Source: Toxonevra muliebris
Lineage: Eukaryota; Arthropoda; Insecta; Diptera; Pallopteridae
Length of the DNA: 64,000 bases
Assembly (NCBI GenBank): GCA_963691655.1
Contig: OY829327.1
Span: 85,014,019 to 85,078,018, forward strand
Reading direction: 5' to 3'
A program made the position numbers and the translations under genes. The notes beneath the pieces are model-generated. The model searched no databases and was not told the DNA's origin. It saw only the letters and a program-made list of their open reading frames with translations. This document shows positions 48,224-61,127 of the stretch, piece after piece (the first letter of the stretch is position 1; the number at the start of each line of letters is the position of its first letter).

Positions 48224-48880
48224 CATAATGGCATATCGTCTACAATTTTCGAAGATTCTTTCTAAGAATCCACTTTTGAAACCACTGTTAATGCAGGCAA
48301 ATGCGGTAAGATTCATAATGGTCGTATAATGATTTGTGGTAATATAAATAGCACAGTCCGGCATAAAAACATGTGAAAGCGACTAAAATAATCCACATCC
48401 ATACTGGAGCTATTTTCTTTTGCCACAGATATCACAGATACATGGAACGGAACTCTAATTTATAATAAATTTATTTACCTTTCAGGACCTCATTCGCTCT
48501 CGTGCACACTCGCAAATATGTATGCAAATTGGAATTTAAACAAAACCAATGAATTTAAATAATTTTACTTACATTAAATTCAATTTACTTCTTGTAGGGC
48601 CGCCGAATCCTTTTTTAAATAAGCCGTCATTATTTAGTGTGCAAGTTATTAAGAAGTATTATGAGGTAAGTACAAAAATTTTCGATGAAAATTAAATTAT
48701 AAGTTGAGAAGGAAAATCCAAGCTGGGAAGTGCTTCCTATTGCATAGTTATATATTTAGTAAAGGGTGTGGAAAATAATATTATTCTGGAAGACTGTTGA
48801 TTGGATTAGTAGTTTTTCAGCTTGCTCCATTTACTTAGCTACTGTATTTCCTTTTCTACGTTTTCACCAATAAACTACTT
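48224..48880 (+). CDS. Possible small four-exon gene, about 65 residues
   Basis: Exons 48224-48305 (ATG at 48228, 26 codons), 48486-48519 (34 bases), 48598-48665 (68 bases) and from 48821 with stop TAG 48836-48838; AATAAA at 48869-48874. Acceptors are CTTCCCCACAG, TTTACCTTTCAG, TACTTCTTGTAG and TAGTTTTTCAG; donors are GCG|GTAAGA, AT|GTATGC and GAG|GTAAGT. Phases are mutually compatible (0, 1, 0). The N-terminus MAYRLQFSKILSKNPLLK is basic and amphipathic, suggesting a mitochondrial presequence; later residues are PPNPFLNKPSLFSVQVIKKYY and a short end LAPFT. The acceptor before the ATG implies a 5'UTR exon upstream. The small second exon is the weakest link (an alternative donor after 48501 also keeps phase). 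No family recognised. Confidence 0.45.
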
Positions 48881-51617
48881 AAGTAAATACTTTGAATTAT
48901 TTGCTTACAAATGATACTGAGATACATATTGAGATCTCACCGAACGTGCTTCTACTTTCAACACAAAAATTACAAGTAGACTTTAATGTTATTGATTTTT
49001 ACCAACTACTTCAATACAAACTCAAGTGAAAAGTAAATAAACGTATAAATAAATCGATGATAAATAATACAAAAAAAAGCTAGTGTGAAAATCAAAAAAG
49101 CTGCTAATTATAATAAACAAATGAAACAAATCTACGAATATCAAAATATCAATTTGAAACTACATTATTAAATATTTATTTTCATTATTATTATTTTATG
49201 CGTGTATTAATTTAATTTTATTATTAATAATAATATTGCAAGTATACTTTTTTATTTCAATAATACACAATACACACATTACACATTAAAGTATTGAGAT
49301 CTTCTGTTAAAATGTGTATTCGTGTGGGTAAGTTAGTGTATTAGTGGAAGTATGTATATGTAGTTATGTATAGAATGTGCTATGTTGTAATTAACTGATT
49401 AATTCAACATTCAAATATCTTGTTTGCAAGAATTTCATTTAACATATGGAAATCTACAGACAGGCGACAAGGCTCAGAGTCAAAAATTAATATCTAGTAC
49501 AAATTCCTTTTTTGGGTTTAGTAAAATCCTTTTGATTTAATTTATTGAAGGATAAAAACTTGGTTTTAATGATATCACAAAGATCAAAAGGAACGTTATT
49601 TATAAAAAAAAATTAAAGGAAGTTGTCGTAGGTCTAACGCCGGTTGCAGTTATCTAGGATCAAAGTACCTTCCTCAGGAATTAATCAGTTTAACTTTCAT
49701 CTAATTCAAAAGTATCATTTAAATATCATAGCATTTCATTTTATTTACCGAATCCATACCTCTTCTTTATTCTGAAAAAGAAGTCAAGTTGTTTTTATCC
49801 GATATATCTCAATTATTATGTGAGTATTTCCAAAAATCTCATTTATTTTAAGAGACATCGCAATATCTGATGACAAGTTGAATTTTGTCGCTCTTCTCAA
49901 TGTTGAATTAAACCAAATTAATTTATGATCATTTTTGGCATATCGTCGGCTTAGAAGTAAAACTCACTAACTACAGATTTGGGAAAATACGTTTCCTTCA
50001 CCAAGCTTCATAGTTTAAAACAAACTTTATTATGTAAATCCATGTTTAGTCAAAGATTCTTCAAATTCTGGCAGAGAATCCGAAAAAAGTCATCTAGTGT
50101 AATGTTTCAATACGATTTAAAAAAAAAAAAATAAATAAATAAAAAATTAAGTCTCTGTTTTTCAAATATGTTACTTATTGAGTTTTACCTCTGAACCGAC
50201 GATATCTAAATAGAGATATGCAAACATTTCGTACAATAAAATGCCTATCTGTGTATTTTGATAGTTTAATTTTTGGCTCTGAAGACCTTGGCGTCATCAA
50301 TTTACTAAGTGAAAAATTAGTGAATGTGTTTAGCAAACTATAGACTACTATAAAGAATCTCTTTATTAAACTGTTATTGTTATTGATATTTATTGATTAT
50401 ATATAAGCATATATATTGTACTATATATAGTTGTATATATATATATATATATGTATAGGAAAAGGGAACATATAATATTTGCATAATTGCGACGCAACAT
50501 AAAACTACAAATAACTTAAATTTTTGTTTTCGTATTTGTTTTTAACGAACCAATACACAAATTCTTTGCCCGGCAATCGAACAAACTAGTGAATGAACGT
50601 AGAACTATAGAACTAACGAACGAACAAACCAACAAACAATATTCTACATAATACACAGATACAGATACAAATTTAAATTATTAATACTTTTCTTATTTGT
50701 TTTTGTTCTTGTTTCGAATTTCACTGAATTACTGAACATTTACGAGTTTTATATAATTGAGTTTTTTGTCTTTTTGTACGCTTAAATTACTACAATACAA
50801 GTTATGTACATACATATCTACATATGTACTCATGTATACATGTGTAGCTAGCTATGTAAATATATGCAATTACTATATATTCAAATTATTAATTAAACTT
50901 GGTACATTTTTTACTTCCTTCTCGTCGTCTTCTTCTTCGCCTTGACCTTAGAAATTAATTGAAATTTGTTTTTCTTTTCGGTTTTTCCATACTAAATAAA
51001 GTGTTTTTTTTCTATCCTATTAATTTCATCTTCTTTATTTTTTTTATGTTTACTTTTAGGTTTACGATAGTAATGAAGTTTGTTTCCTATTTTTAATGAC
51101 TTAATTAAATTTTTGTTTGTTTATTTGTTTATATAACAAATTTCTTTTATGTTTTCTTTGGGCATTTTATTTTTAGAAGTATAAAATATTTTTATTGCTT
51201 TTTCTTAAATTTTGCTCTCGATAGTTTTAGTTTAATAGTTTTATGCTTTTATTATTACATTTGTGTGTGTTTGTATTGTCCGTTATTTTAAAAAATACGA
51301 TTTCAAGTTGTTTTGTTTTTTGCTTTATTCTCATTTTAATTTATATTTATTGTTAGATATTTTTGTTTTATATTTGTTGGTTTTGTTGGAAAGGCAATTA
51401 TTCTTGGTGATATCGTTTTCCCATATTTATATATTGCAACTACCTCAATACTTCAATACTCATACATTGGTAGTGCATTCTTTATATACACAGATTTTTT
51501 GTTTTGCTTGTTCCATCAAATTATTTCGTTTTCGTATGTTTTTTTTTTATCAACAATTTTTACGGTAGAGTGTCAATTTGTAGGTTTTTATTGGTTACGT
51601 GAAAGTGTTGCTAAAAC

Positions 51618-51637
51618 AAAAAAAAAAAAAAAAAAAA
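51618..51637. repeat. Poly(A) run of 20
   Basis: Mononucleotide run without an adjacent recognisable retroelement. Confidence 0.9.
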
Positions 51638-54600
51638 TCTGAAGCACAAAAACGGAGGAGGTATTATATTCTCTTAATCTCAAAATAATCAGAACATCAG
51701 TTAAATATTTGAAGGAATGTGTAGTTGGAACAAATTTCCTTTTGTTCTCCCTTCCTTCACCTCGAAAACTAAAAGGTGTAACTTTTAATAAGATCAATTA
51801 TTTGGTGTTCCTCTTGCTAGAATACTGCAATTCAATTTAGAATTAGAAATTTACTGAGATTTTTCAAAAAAAAAACCGCCCTAAATTAAATTTATATTTT
51901 TCGTTCTACGGAAAAGATACAAGAAGTAAGAAAATATCTCAACGAGCTCTACTGGCAACATCTACTTGCTGATTATATTTTTTTGTTTGAGTTTTAATAC
52001 AAAATAATTAAAAATGTTTGAAGCCAAAATAAAAAAAATATAAATTGAAAAAATAAATAAATTAGCAAATCAAACTACCAGAAAATTGAAAAATTACACA
52101 TATAACGATTATTAATATTAATACAAGTATATGACGGTGGTGGTTGTGGATTTCTACACATACATACATTTAAGTATGTATTTATTCTATTAACTATGTA
52201 TGTTTATGTAAATGTATCTACAATATATGATTAGAATATCTTAAATATTTAATATATTTATTTACTTTCTAATTGTGCAAACTATTTCAACTACAGAATA
52301 CATTTTCTAAATTTTTGCATTTTTATCAATTTGAGGTTATGTACTACATATTTTCATACTTATGTAATTGTATACAAAAACCAACACATTTTTAAATTGT
52401 TTTCTTTTAGTATTTTTCAAAAATTTATCGCATTTATTTCATAAAGTTTTCTTCTTATCAGCATCAAAAAAATTAATGGGAGAAAGGGGGAGAAAGTAAT
52501 TTTAATTTTATCTAAGAATAAATATTAATGTATATATATATAGTGGGTGTTTGTTAATATATATATGCAGCAAATACGCTAAATAAATCACCATTTTGTT
52601 TATTTACTCGTATAGATTTCTTCAAATACATATGTAATTTTACAAATACAATACCATAATAAATATATTTATGTATCTATATATATATATATATACCTAT
52701 ATATATAAGATTTTCCAAAGTTTTATAGGTAGAAGGATATATGGGGAGGGGAGAAAGGATCTACTAAAATGTTTCTCTTTTTATTTTTTATTTTTTGTTT
52801 AATATATATCAACATTGTTGCTTTTTTTCTTAACAAACTTTAAAATTGTTTTTGTTAATACAAAGATTCCCAAACTGTATTATAGTTGTTGTTATTGTTG
52901 TTTTATATATATATATTGAGTATATGTATATAGATTGAGTATATGTAGTTAATGTTCTATATATATATATATATATAAGACTTCAAAGTAATATACTTGT
53001 TGTTTTTGTTTAATATAATGCACTTCTTATAAATACAAACTTTGTTGCTTTTAATTTAAACAAAACCCAAATTTAATCAATTAATTTTTTTGTTTTTGAT
53101 TTTTGTTTTGTTGTATATATTCGAGTACATAATTAACAAACTAAACTAAATAAATACAAACTCTTTATAGCGAGTTTTTTCTGTCACTAAACTAAATGAA
53201 ACAAGGGAGCAAGATTATATTTTGGTTTTTTTTTTGTTTTTTTTTGTTTTTTTTTTTTGTTTTAGTAAAGATATTAAAGTTATAAATTACAAAATTTTTT
53301 GGAAATAATTAAAATCAACAGTGAAAATTCCTCGTTGCAATACTTGTGAACTTTTTCGTTTCTCATTCACTTATGTTAGTTTGTTTTATTAAATTATAAA
53401 AATTAAATGTTAATTTTCAATCATCATTATAACAATTTTCAATCAAATTTCATACAAGTTTTTATATTCTGAAAAATTTTTGTTTGCCAAATCGATGAAC
53501 GATCTAATGTTCTGTATTTAAATCTGATTAAAAATCAATCAGTTGGAAAATTAAAAAAAAAATTTAAGCACCAAGAAACTCTTTAACTCTTTCGAGTCTC
53601 GATGCATTTTCAACATTGAGAATTATTTTGACTCAGCAATTGGATTTTGAGAACACAGTTGGGGTGCTCCACTATGAGAGATACGGCACCAGGTATGACG
53701 AAACTGAGAACACGACAAATGTTAATAGGGAAATAGAAAAGTCTGCAATTAAGATTAAAAGGATTACAATGAATTTTCAATAACCAATTGAAACTATTTG
53801 GGCCTAAATTGTTTGCAAAATGTAATGCTCTAATTAATTTTCAACATATCGTCATGGATTTTGAAAAATTTGCCTTAATTTCACTTGGTTTAATTAAATA
53901 GATCTGTGACATTTAAGTTCTTAAATAAGAGACATCAGGATGATATTTTAAGTTTAAACAACTTCATTGGAAATCTCTCTTCGCTCGTTATCAACTAAAA
54001 CCTCGCATTCTGATCTCCAGTTTATCATGTTTGTCGATTTCTTTTGTTTGTCTTAACCCAATACAGATTAGATTGAAATGAAAAGTTCGGACTGGTTGCC
54101 CTCTTTTCCCCGTTTATGAGGCAACTTGCTTGCTGTTATATCTTATTACAGAATAAAATTCTAATTCAAGAGAAATAATTTTTCATTATGGAAGACTTTA
54201 TGCTTTTAGTTATCAGAAGAAATTATTTTACACTTGTATGATTTATGATTTCAATTGAATAGAAATTTGAAGTTATTTACGAGTACTTACCTTTAGATGC
54301 AAAATTGTTAAAACTTTCAGTTGCTCCATAAAATTGTAATATTTTTAAAATAAAAACTACTACTGAATAAGCAGTAGTTTTCTTTTTCTTGTTTGTTTTT
54401 TGGTTTCGTGTTATAAAATTGTTTGTGTATTTTTGAGTTGATATGTCATTTAAACTCCTTTTATTATTATTTTAGTTTATTTTTTAATGAATATTTATGT
54501 AGAGCAACAGAAAAAATGCAACTGATTTTGATATTGTGAGTGTTGGAGTGTGAGTCTGAGCTAGTTTTAGTTTCTGCATTTTCATTATATTTTCAAATAT

Positions 54601-55082
54601 TTCGCTTGCAACAATTCAGAATTTTAATTAAATTTAATTTGATTTTGCATTTTGAAATATATTTATATTAGTATGTATATATATATTTGTTTTGTTTTTA
54701 TTATTAGCGAACTTATAAACGATCATAAATAGCAGATTTTTGAATTATAAATTTTCATTGTTTTTATTGTTTTTGCAATACATTATAAATATAATTTATT
54801 ATAATATTTTGAAATATTTCATTTAAACTTAAAAATTAGTATTAAAAATAATAGTTGCTTGAACTTTCATTATTTTGCTTCTTGTTTTTTGCTTGTTTCT
54901 AGTTTTAAACTATTGCTTAACATGAGTATTATTTTTAATAATAAACACATATATGTACATATGTATGCTCAGTATATGCGTATGCTTGCAATCTTATCAT
55001 ATATTTTTAGTTATTATTTATGTTTATTAGTTTTCCAAAGGAAAGAATTGCTTTTGAATTTATTGTTTTTATGTCTTTTTTT

Positions 55083-55105
55083 TATATATATATATATATA
55101 TATAT
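55083..55105. repeat. (TA)n microsatellite
   Basis: Perfect TA run of about 11 units. Confidence 0.9.
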
Positions 55106-56116
55106 TTATAAAGAATAATATTCAGAGTTTCGAAAATCTTTTGAGACATCAACACGATCATTGTGATCATCAACGTTCGTCATTAAAGTAGCATTTAAAC
55201 TTAAATAGTAAATAGTTTATGAATTATTTTTGAGTGTAATGATGCATATGCAGTAGGGGAATATTCAATTGTCTGTCTATAGTGCCCCCACTGTTTACTC
55301 AAAGTATGTGTGTTTTTTCTGCATCACTGAATATATTAATTAAGTTATTTTGAATCATATATATATGGTAATTGACTAGAATAGTTATAGGTTTAGTGTT
55401 ATAAATGTATGAGTTTTTTTTTTTGGGTTTTGAGTGTATTTGTGTTACGATAAAAAAGCACAAAAATAATTTAAATGAAATAAAGATTTAAAGAGGCCAA
55501 AAGCTCTATGCGCTAGTAAGAAGTTTGAAAAAATCATGATCATATTGTACAATATCTGGAAGATTTACTTCACTTCGTAAGCGACGTGCATTTGTAAACA
55601 AAAATTTATGGTTAAGTTTCAGATGTAAAGTTCACCATAACTTATGCAAAACTAATCAGTTTACGGCACCGAAGTAAGGTGAATTCCTCTCTACTATTTT
55701 ATTTATTACTATTTTTATAAAAATCGAAAATTAATCTCTAATGATACTACAAAATATTTGTATATACTTTTTGGTCCTCATTGCATACGTCAAATAAAAT
55801 TCTTCTGTTTTTTTGATACGCTACACGCTACAAATGATTAAAATTATTTCAAAAACCAATAGAAACCATAAAAATACTTATTTTAGATACTGACATGCAT
55901 TTAATTTGATTCTCCCAGCAAGAAATGTATAAATCATTTTAATTGCGAACAGTTTCAGAACTTATTAGAATCAAGACAGCTTCAAGCACAAACAAAAAAA
56001 ATTAAAAACTTGGAAATTCATGATGAGTCTACATATCTGTAGTAAAAAAGAAAAACAGCCTAACTCGACTTAAGGCGGAAAAAATTTTATCGTATATTTT
56101 AGATTATAAATCAGAC

Positions 56117-56458
56117 GACCTCGATAGTCCAGTGGATAGTGCACTAGACTTTCACCCAGCAGGTTGCGGGTTCGATTTCCGTCTTGGTCTGGTAGTTAGT
56201 TCTCATAAACTTTCTATATTCACTATCGATATGAAGTGAATGAGAATTATAAGAATGTGTACAAGTGCACACCTTATTTGGTAATGGCAAAACCATCGAT
56301 CTGATAAAAAATTGCCACACAGCCGTTCGGAATCGACGTTAAACTGAAGGTCCAACCATCGCCACTGTGGTCTAGCGGCAGAGTGCCAGACTCTTGTCTC
56401 TGGAGACCCGAATTCGATTGTCGGCTTGGACATAGAGTAGTGCGGATTGTCAAAAAAA
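56117..56458 (+). mobile_element. tRNA-derived SINE-like region with two tRNA-like units
   Basis: Bases 56117-56189 resemble a tRNA: a near-match acceptor stem (GACCTCG with CTTGGTC), an RNA polymerase III A box TAGTCCAGTGG (56125-56135), an anticodon arm with TTC (Glu-like) and a B box GGTTCGATTTC (56169-56179). A second unit at about 56364-56430 has A box TGGTCTAGCGG (56368-56378) and a weaker B box GAATTCGATTG (56410-56420). Both lie on the plus strand, about 240 bases apart, and a short A run follows at 56451-56458. Stem mismatches argue against a working tRNA gene. The GCCGTTCGGAATCGACG segment between them resembles repeats I associate with fruit-fly genomes, from memory only. Confidence 0.65.
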
Positions 56459-57454
56459 AGTCATCGACAAAGTTGGAGAAAAATGTATTTCATATCCAAA
56501 GTGCTATAAATTTTTTGACAATCATTTTTTTGAAAACCATTTGATATTGAAATCAAGTGAATCTCAAAAATTTCATTCATTTAAAGAGGTGAGAATTCAG
56601 CTTAGCATACTTCTTTATTTTACAATGGGCTTGGGCATGTTTCTTATTTATCTTTCTTTCTCTCTTCCTTTCTTTCATAATTTGGGGCTTTGGTACAATA
56701 GATCTTAAAGGTCGCAGTGCCTGACTTTTGAGTCGTCCTTCCTTCAAATAATAATATTTAGATTATAAATATTAAACTGGAGTGAATTTTAAAGTAATTC
56801 CTGAAATCTATCAAACTCGGCTGACAAGAAAATAAACTTAAGCTGTTTTTCCTTTTTATCACAGATATATGAAACAATCTTTATTGAAGGTTTGGTTTTG
56901 ACCGCGCTATCTCGAAGTAATAAGTTCACCCACTGTTTTTGTTAACTCGCTATACATTACTTTGCTGCGTCCATGCTTTCTTTTAGAGTGGTATATTAAA
57001 TTTTTAATTTTTTTTTTTTTTACAGGAAGACCTTTGATTAAGATTCTTAATGTTTCTTCTTCTGCCTATTTATTTATATATTTAAAGTAGTATTTATTAA
57101 TTAAAAAAAACTCTAATCGTTGTTTTAAAAAGTCTCATGATTTCACATCTTTTTTCTAGATGCTTTAAAGTTTTATCTCACTGCCTAATGTCAATGTAGA
57201 AAATCAAATATAGTTAATAAAAAAATTTCTAAAATTTGACACAACACTTGGATTTTTTTATTTGTTCTGGTTTTACAAGACATAAGGTTCAGGTTCCATG
57301 CTATTATTTCCTATAACCAGGCAATATCACGAAACTAGTTTTGAAATGAAGTTCGGTTTCAATTTCGATCAAAACTGGATTTCAGAATATGGTTGACAGT
57401 ATTAAACCTATGGGTTTCTAATGTAAACGTCACATACGTACATTTTTTTTTTAT
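56459..57454. other. AT-rich spacer, nothing recognised
   Basis: Contains a CTTTCTTTCTCTC tract near 56650-56680; no other feature supported. Confidence 0.4.
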
Positions 57455-57724
57455 TCGAAAGGCTCTCTGACAGAAAAGATCTATATTCGATTGTGATTAA
57501 CTTTGCCGAAGAAAGTATGACAAAAAAATGGATCCTACCCCCCGTAAAATTCGTAGAAGTTTCAGTGCTACGTACTGTAGTTGTTTAAATAAAAATCTAT
57601 AGTTACGTTTAATATCACTGTAACTTCTACGAATTTTACGGGGGGCTCCATTTTTTTGCCATACTTTCTTTAGCAAATTTGATCAGGATGGAATATAGAG
57701 TTTTTCTGTCAGAGTACTTTTCAA
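57455..57724. repeat. Long imperfect inverted repeat (hairpin), arms about 110 bases
   Basis: Left arm 57455-57567 and right arm 57616-57724 are inverted copies, with a loop of about 48 bases. Shared blocks include CTCTGACAGAAAA, CTATATTC, GAAAGTATG, AAAAAAATGGA and CCCCCCGTAAAATTCGTAG. No coding sequence. It could be a foldback MITE or a source of hairpin RNA. Confidence 0.85.
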
Positions 57725-59515
57725 AACCGAAAAAATTCATCCATACAAATTGGTATGCCTTAATGTACATATGTGGTGACTCTTTGAATTCATTTCTTGA
57801 AATGATAGCATGGGCACTGCACTTCAGACTCGTTTATCGATTTTCAAAGGTATATATATTTTTATATATATATATAGCATTTGTACTTATATTAATATGT
57901 ATTTATGTATATATTTTCTTCTCCTTGCTCTAATGAAACATTTTTTGACTATTCCTGCTTCAACATTTCAACTGTTTTATTTCTATTCGAATGAGTTACT
58001 GCTCATTTTAAATATAGTATTAAATATTTGTTTTCATTAATTATTATTTTGTTATTATTATGGTTTAAACTACTTGTATATATCACGGGATTAATAAAAG
58101 ATTTATGTTCTTTTATTGTGTATCAGAATTTCAATTTCCAACCAAAAATAATAAATTGAAAAATATTGCTTCTCGTTTTTGGTTTCTAAGCTAAAAAACA
58201 AACAACTATATAGAACAAGTATCGAACTAATCTCTTTATTGTTTCAAAATTGTTTAGTTTTGCAGTTTTTAATAGAATACTGTTGTTTTACTATGAGTAT
58301 ATTTTGAAATCTGAAACACAGTTTGAGCTTATTGTCATACAATACACTAGGTTGGTTTTTAAACTTTTGCTGCTTCTGCCTTTAACTTCATAACTATAAT
58401 TACTATTTAATTGTTTTCTAAAGTTTATAAAAGATTTCCTGCAGAATTTTTTAAGGTTTTTCCATTTTAAATACAATAACTACATTTAGATACAAGTGTG
58501 GAAATTTTATTACCGAACCTACCCAAAGTTGATATGATATCAGGCTTTTATGTAATACCTATAAAGATATTCTTCAATTTTTCCACTGAACCTTGAACAC
58601 TGACCAATTTCTTCTACTTCTAACTATTTTTCATATTGTGGTTTTCCATTTTGAAATGAAGTCAATAGAGGCCACAAATGTTTTGGTTTTTGCTTTTTTT
58701 CCTTTAAGTTTTGGAGGAATTATTAATGTTTTTATTATTGTTTACCAAACTACTAAAATTTTTATAAAATTTCTATTACGAGTTAATATTTTGTTTGCAC
58801 TAAATTCTAAGTTACATTCACGAGTAAGTATTTAAAAATGAGTTTAATATATTGTAAATATGTGTAGACTACAAATACACTGATAGATATTTATTATGTA
58901 TGTTTATTTATGTATGGGAATTAAAAGCAATTTTATTTTTATGTATAGATTTCTGATTTTACATGAGAAAGAAACAAGGATACTCAAGCTACAAAAATAG
59001 TCAAAAAACATTTCGCTAATACAAGTATGAAAAAAAATATATATGCTATTTATTTATACAAATTAATACAAGTTTGTATGTAGGTATATGTCACTCTAAT
59101 AATGAGTATATATATATGTGTGTGTGTGTGTATGTGTCACAACGTAAAATTATATATACGAAACAACTTTTTCTATATACAAGCCGATTTTGCCAAATGC
59201 GTCTTTAAAATAAATCAAAAGTAACCGCAAATGACGATCAATTTTCATGTTCAGACCATTTAAAATCTTTCAGTAATCTAGTGAGTGTAAATATTTCAAT
59301 TCTGAAAGCATAGAATTTTAAAATTTTACTGAAGAAGCCCAGTCTTCCTGATATTAAACTGCAGTCATAACCTTAAGTCGGTCAATGGAATAACTACTCA
59401 GTTCCACCATTTCGCTTATTTTTTACTCAATAAGCGAAATACTACAACGTTAGGAGTGCATTAAAGCGATATTTTCCAACCTTGTTTTGGTGGGTGACAA
59501 TCGCCTTCATTGATA
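57725..59515. other. AT-rich spacer
   Basis: Simple AT-rich DNA with a (TA)n/(GT)n tract at 59107-59131; no gene or transposon recognised. Confidence 0.4.
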
Positions 59516-59517
59516 TA

Positions 59518-61125
59518 AAGTGGCGGACAAAACTAAAGCACGGATTCTTCCTAGTTTTCATTTTGTTCAGTAATATTGTAAAACATGCTTGGACTGAAAT
59601 TTTTTTTATGAATGTAGTAAGAATATACACTCATTGTAATAAAATATAAGAAATATATTATTATTTTTCAAATAAAATAAAAATATTAACTCAAAAATAA
59701 CAAAATGGCTAAAACTGTCGCGACAAAACTAAAGCATATATGGAATATATTAATGGAAAAGTTCGATTTCTCCACTATTTTGTAGCGTATCCATTATTTT
59801 TCAGAGCTGTTGCACATTTTCGTGACAATAACTCAATAAAATTACTCAAAACGTCTGCAGAAAAGTTCTTCCATGCAATCTCCAATGGGTAGAAAATGGA
59901 ATCCTTTTTTTTATCCTTTATGCGCTGAATTTTCCGATCAACAATTTCCTATATATTTTTTTATTTTATTTTTTATTTATCAAATAACGATCTTATTGGC
60001 AACAAACCACTCTTTTACACACCGTGCTGGGATCGTTATCGTGCTGGTAGACATGCTTTAACAGCAGATCTTCCTCCGTATAAGGTAACATAACATTGTG
60101 GGAAATATATTTACGCATCAGACGGTCCATTATACCTCTTATTTTATGAATTGGACCGATTCCATGGCCGAAAAAAATCACCAGACCATTACGTTGCCTC
60201 CCTCGTACCATATGGCGCTTTTCAAATAACGCCGATTTCATCGTTGCTCTTTTGGTCTGCACACTAGCTTCAATCTATCGCAACCTTTCATGTTAAATAT
60301 AGATTCATCAGTAAGAAGCACGGTCTTTCATTTGGCAGTGGCCCAGCTAAAGTACGCGGTTACGAATTCGAGCCTTGCTTGTCGATTCTTTCGAGAAATA
60401 AATGGCTTTTTCACGCTTCGGTATGTTGCTAAGGCACCCTCCAAAGCTCGTCGTTGGATAAGCTTGTGTGAAATGTTTAAATGCAATTTATTTCCAAGAT
60501 ATAAAAGGATCTTTATTTATAATCCGAAAGATGGCCTGATCCTTACGTTTGGTTGTGCCCCGCGGTCTGCCACCTCCATATTTTGTATTTAAGAAATGGG
60601 AAGCGTGAAAACGGCTTGTAGCTCGGGAATTAACGCAATAGCGAATACAAAATTTTTTTACAATGCATGTCACTGATTCAGCTTTATTAAATCCACTTAG
60701 AATATTTTCTCTAAATTGTGCAGAATACTTATTTCGAGCGATTTTGGGAAGCAAAATTTTGAAATGCGAACGGTGACGGTAAATGATAACCAACAACTTA
60801 TATACGCTTTTATTTTTTTAAAACCAGCTTTTTGTTTTCCAAAATAACGGGTTTCTAGTTTAAAGATGGTTGTTGTTGTTTATTTTTAACAATTGATTGT
60901 AACAGTAAGCGAACAAGATTTTGTGCTTTAGTTTTGTAGCGGCAGGTTTAGGCATATAGCGCAAGGTTAGTAAAAAAAAGGAAAACATTGACCAGTTTTT
61001 AAAGTTATTTTGTTTCAACAAGTGCATAATTATACTAAATTTATAAAACAAAAAAAAAATTATGTGCATACTTGCATATTTTTAAATTTTATTGAGAGTT
61101 CGTGCTTTAGTTTTGTCCGACACTG
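59518..61125 (-). mobile_element. IR/DR Tc1-like transposon, unsplit copy
   Basis: Outer inverted ends contain CGGACAAAACTAAAGCACG and are flanked by TA at 59516-59517 and 61126-61127. Inner repeats of the same ACAAAACTAAAGCA core lie about 200 bases inside both ends (59721-59736 and, inverted, 60924-60937). Length is 1608 bases. The architecture and length match the element at 37342-40030 once its insert is removed, but the repeat sequences differ, so they are separate families. The transposase is on the minus strand and broken. Confidence 0.9.
59775..60796 (-). pseudogene. Tc1-like transposase, frameshifted
   Basis: Read in shifting frames on the minus strand: a helix-turn-helix region (YSAQFRENILSGFNKAESVT near 60720), a GGGRPRGTTKR hinge near 60560, then RKNRQARLEFVTAY near 60390 and TDESIFNMKG near 60310 (first catalytic Asp kept), GIMDR near 60135, and QHDNDP near 60040 (second Asp kept). 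The segment around the third catalytic residue is disrupted, although IVDRKIQRIKDKK and the C-terminal LKNNGYATK with a TAG stop at 59775-59777 can be read. Several frameshifts and nonsense codons; not functional. Confidence 0.85.
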
Positions 61126-61127
61126 TA

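Larger units (their letters stand above)
48881..56116. other. Very AT-rich gene-poor DNA
   Basis: Contains (TA)n tracts (50434-50452, 52680-52695, 52960-52977, 55083-55105), a 20-base poly(A) at 51618-51637 and poly(T)/TTTTG runs at 53225-53262. No exon, RNA gene or transposon was recognised. It could be a long intron or 3'UTR of a gene to the right, which the sequence alone does not show. Confidence 0.4.

Noticed and set aside
48176..48364. 62-codon minus-strand frame resembling a receptor tail
   Set aside because: It overlaps the first exon of the possible plus-strand small gene, which has better splice evidence; the receptor resemblance was vague.
54053..54060. Isolated TTAACCC sequence
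   Set aside because: No inverted GGGTTAA partner nearby, so no MITE can be supported.
56203..56433. 76-codon minus-strand frame
   Set aside because: It lies on the opposite strand of the tRNA-derived repeat and has no coding features.
60290..60592. 100-codon plus-strand frame
   Set aside because: It is the antisense shadow of the minus-strand Tc1 transposase.
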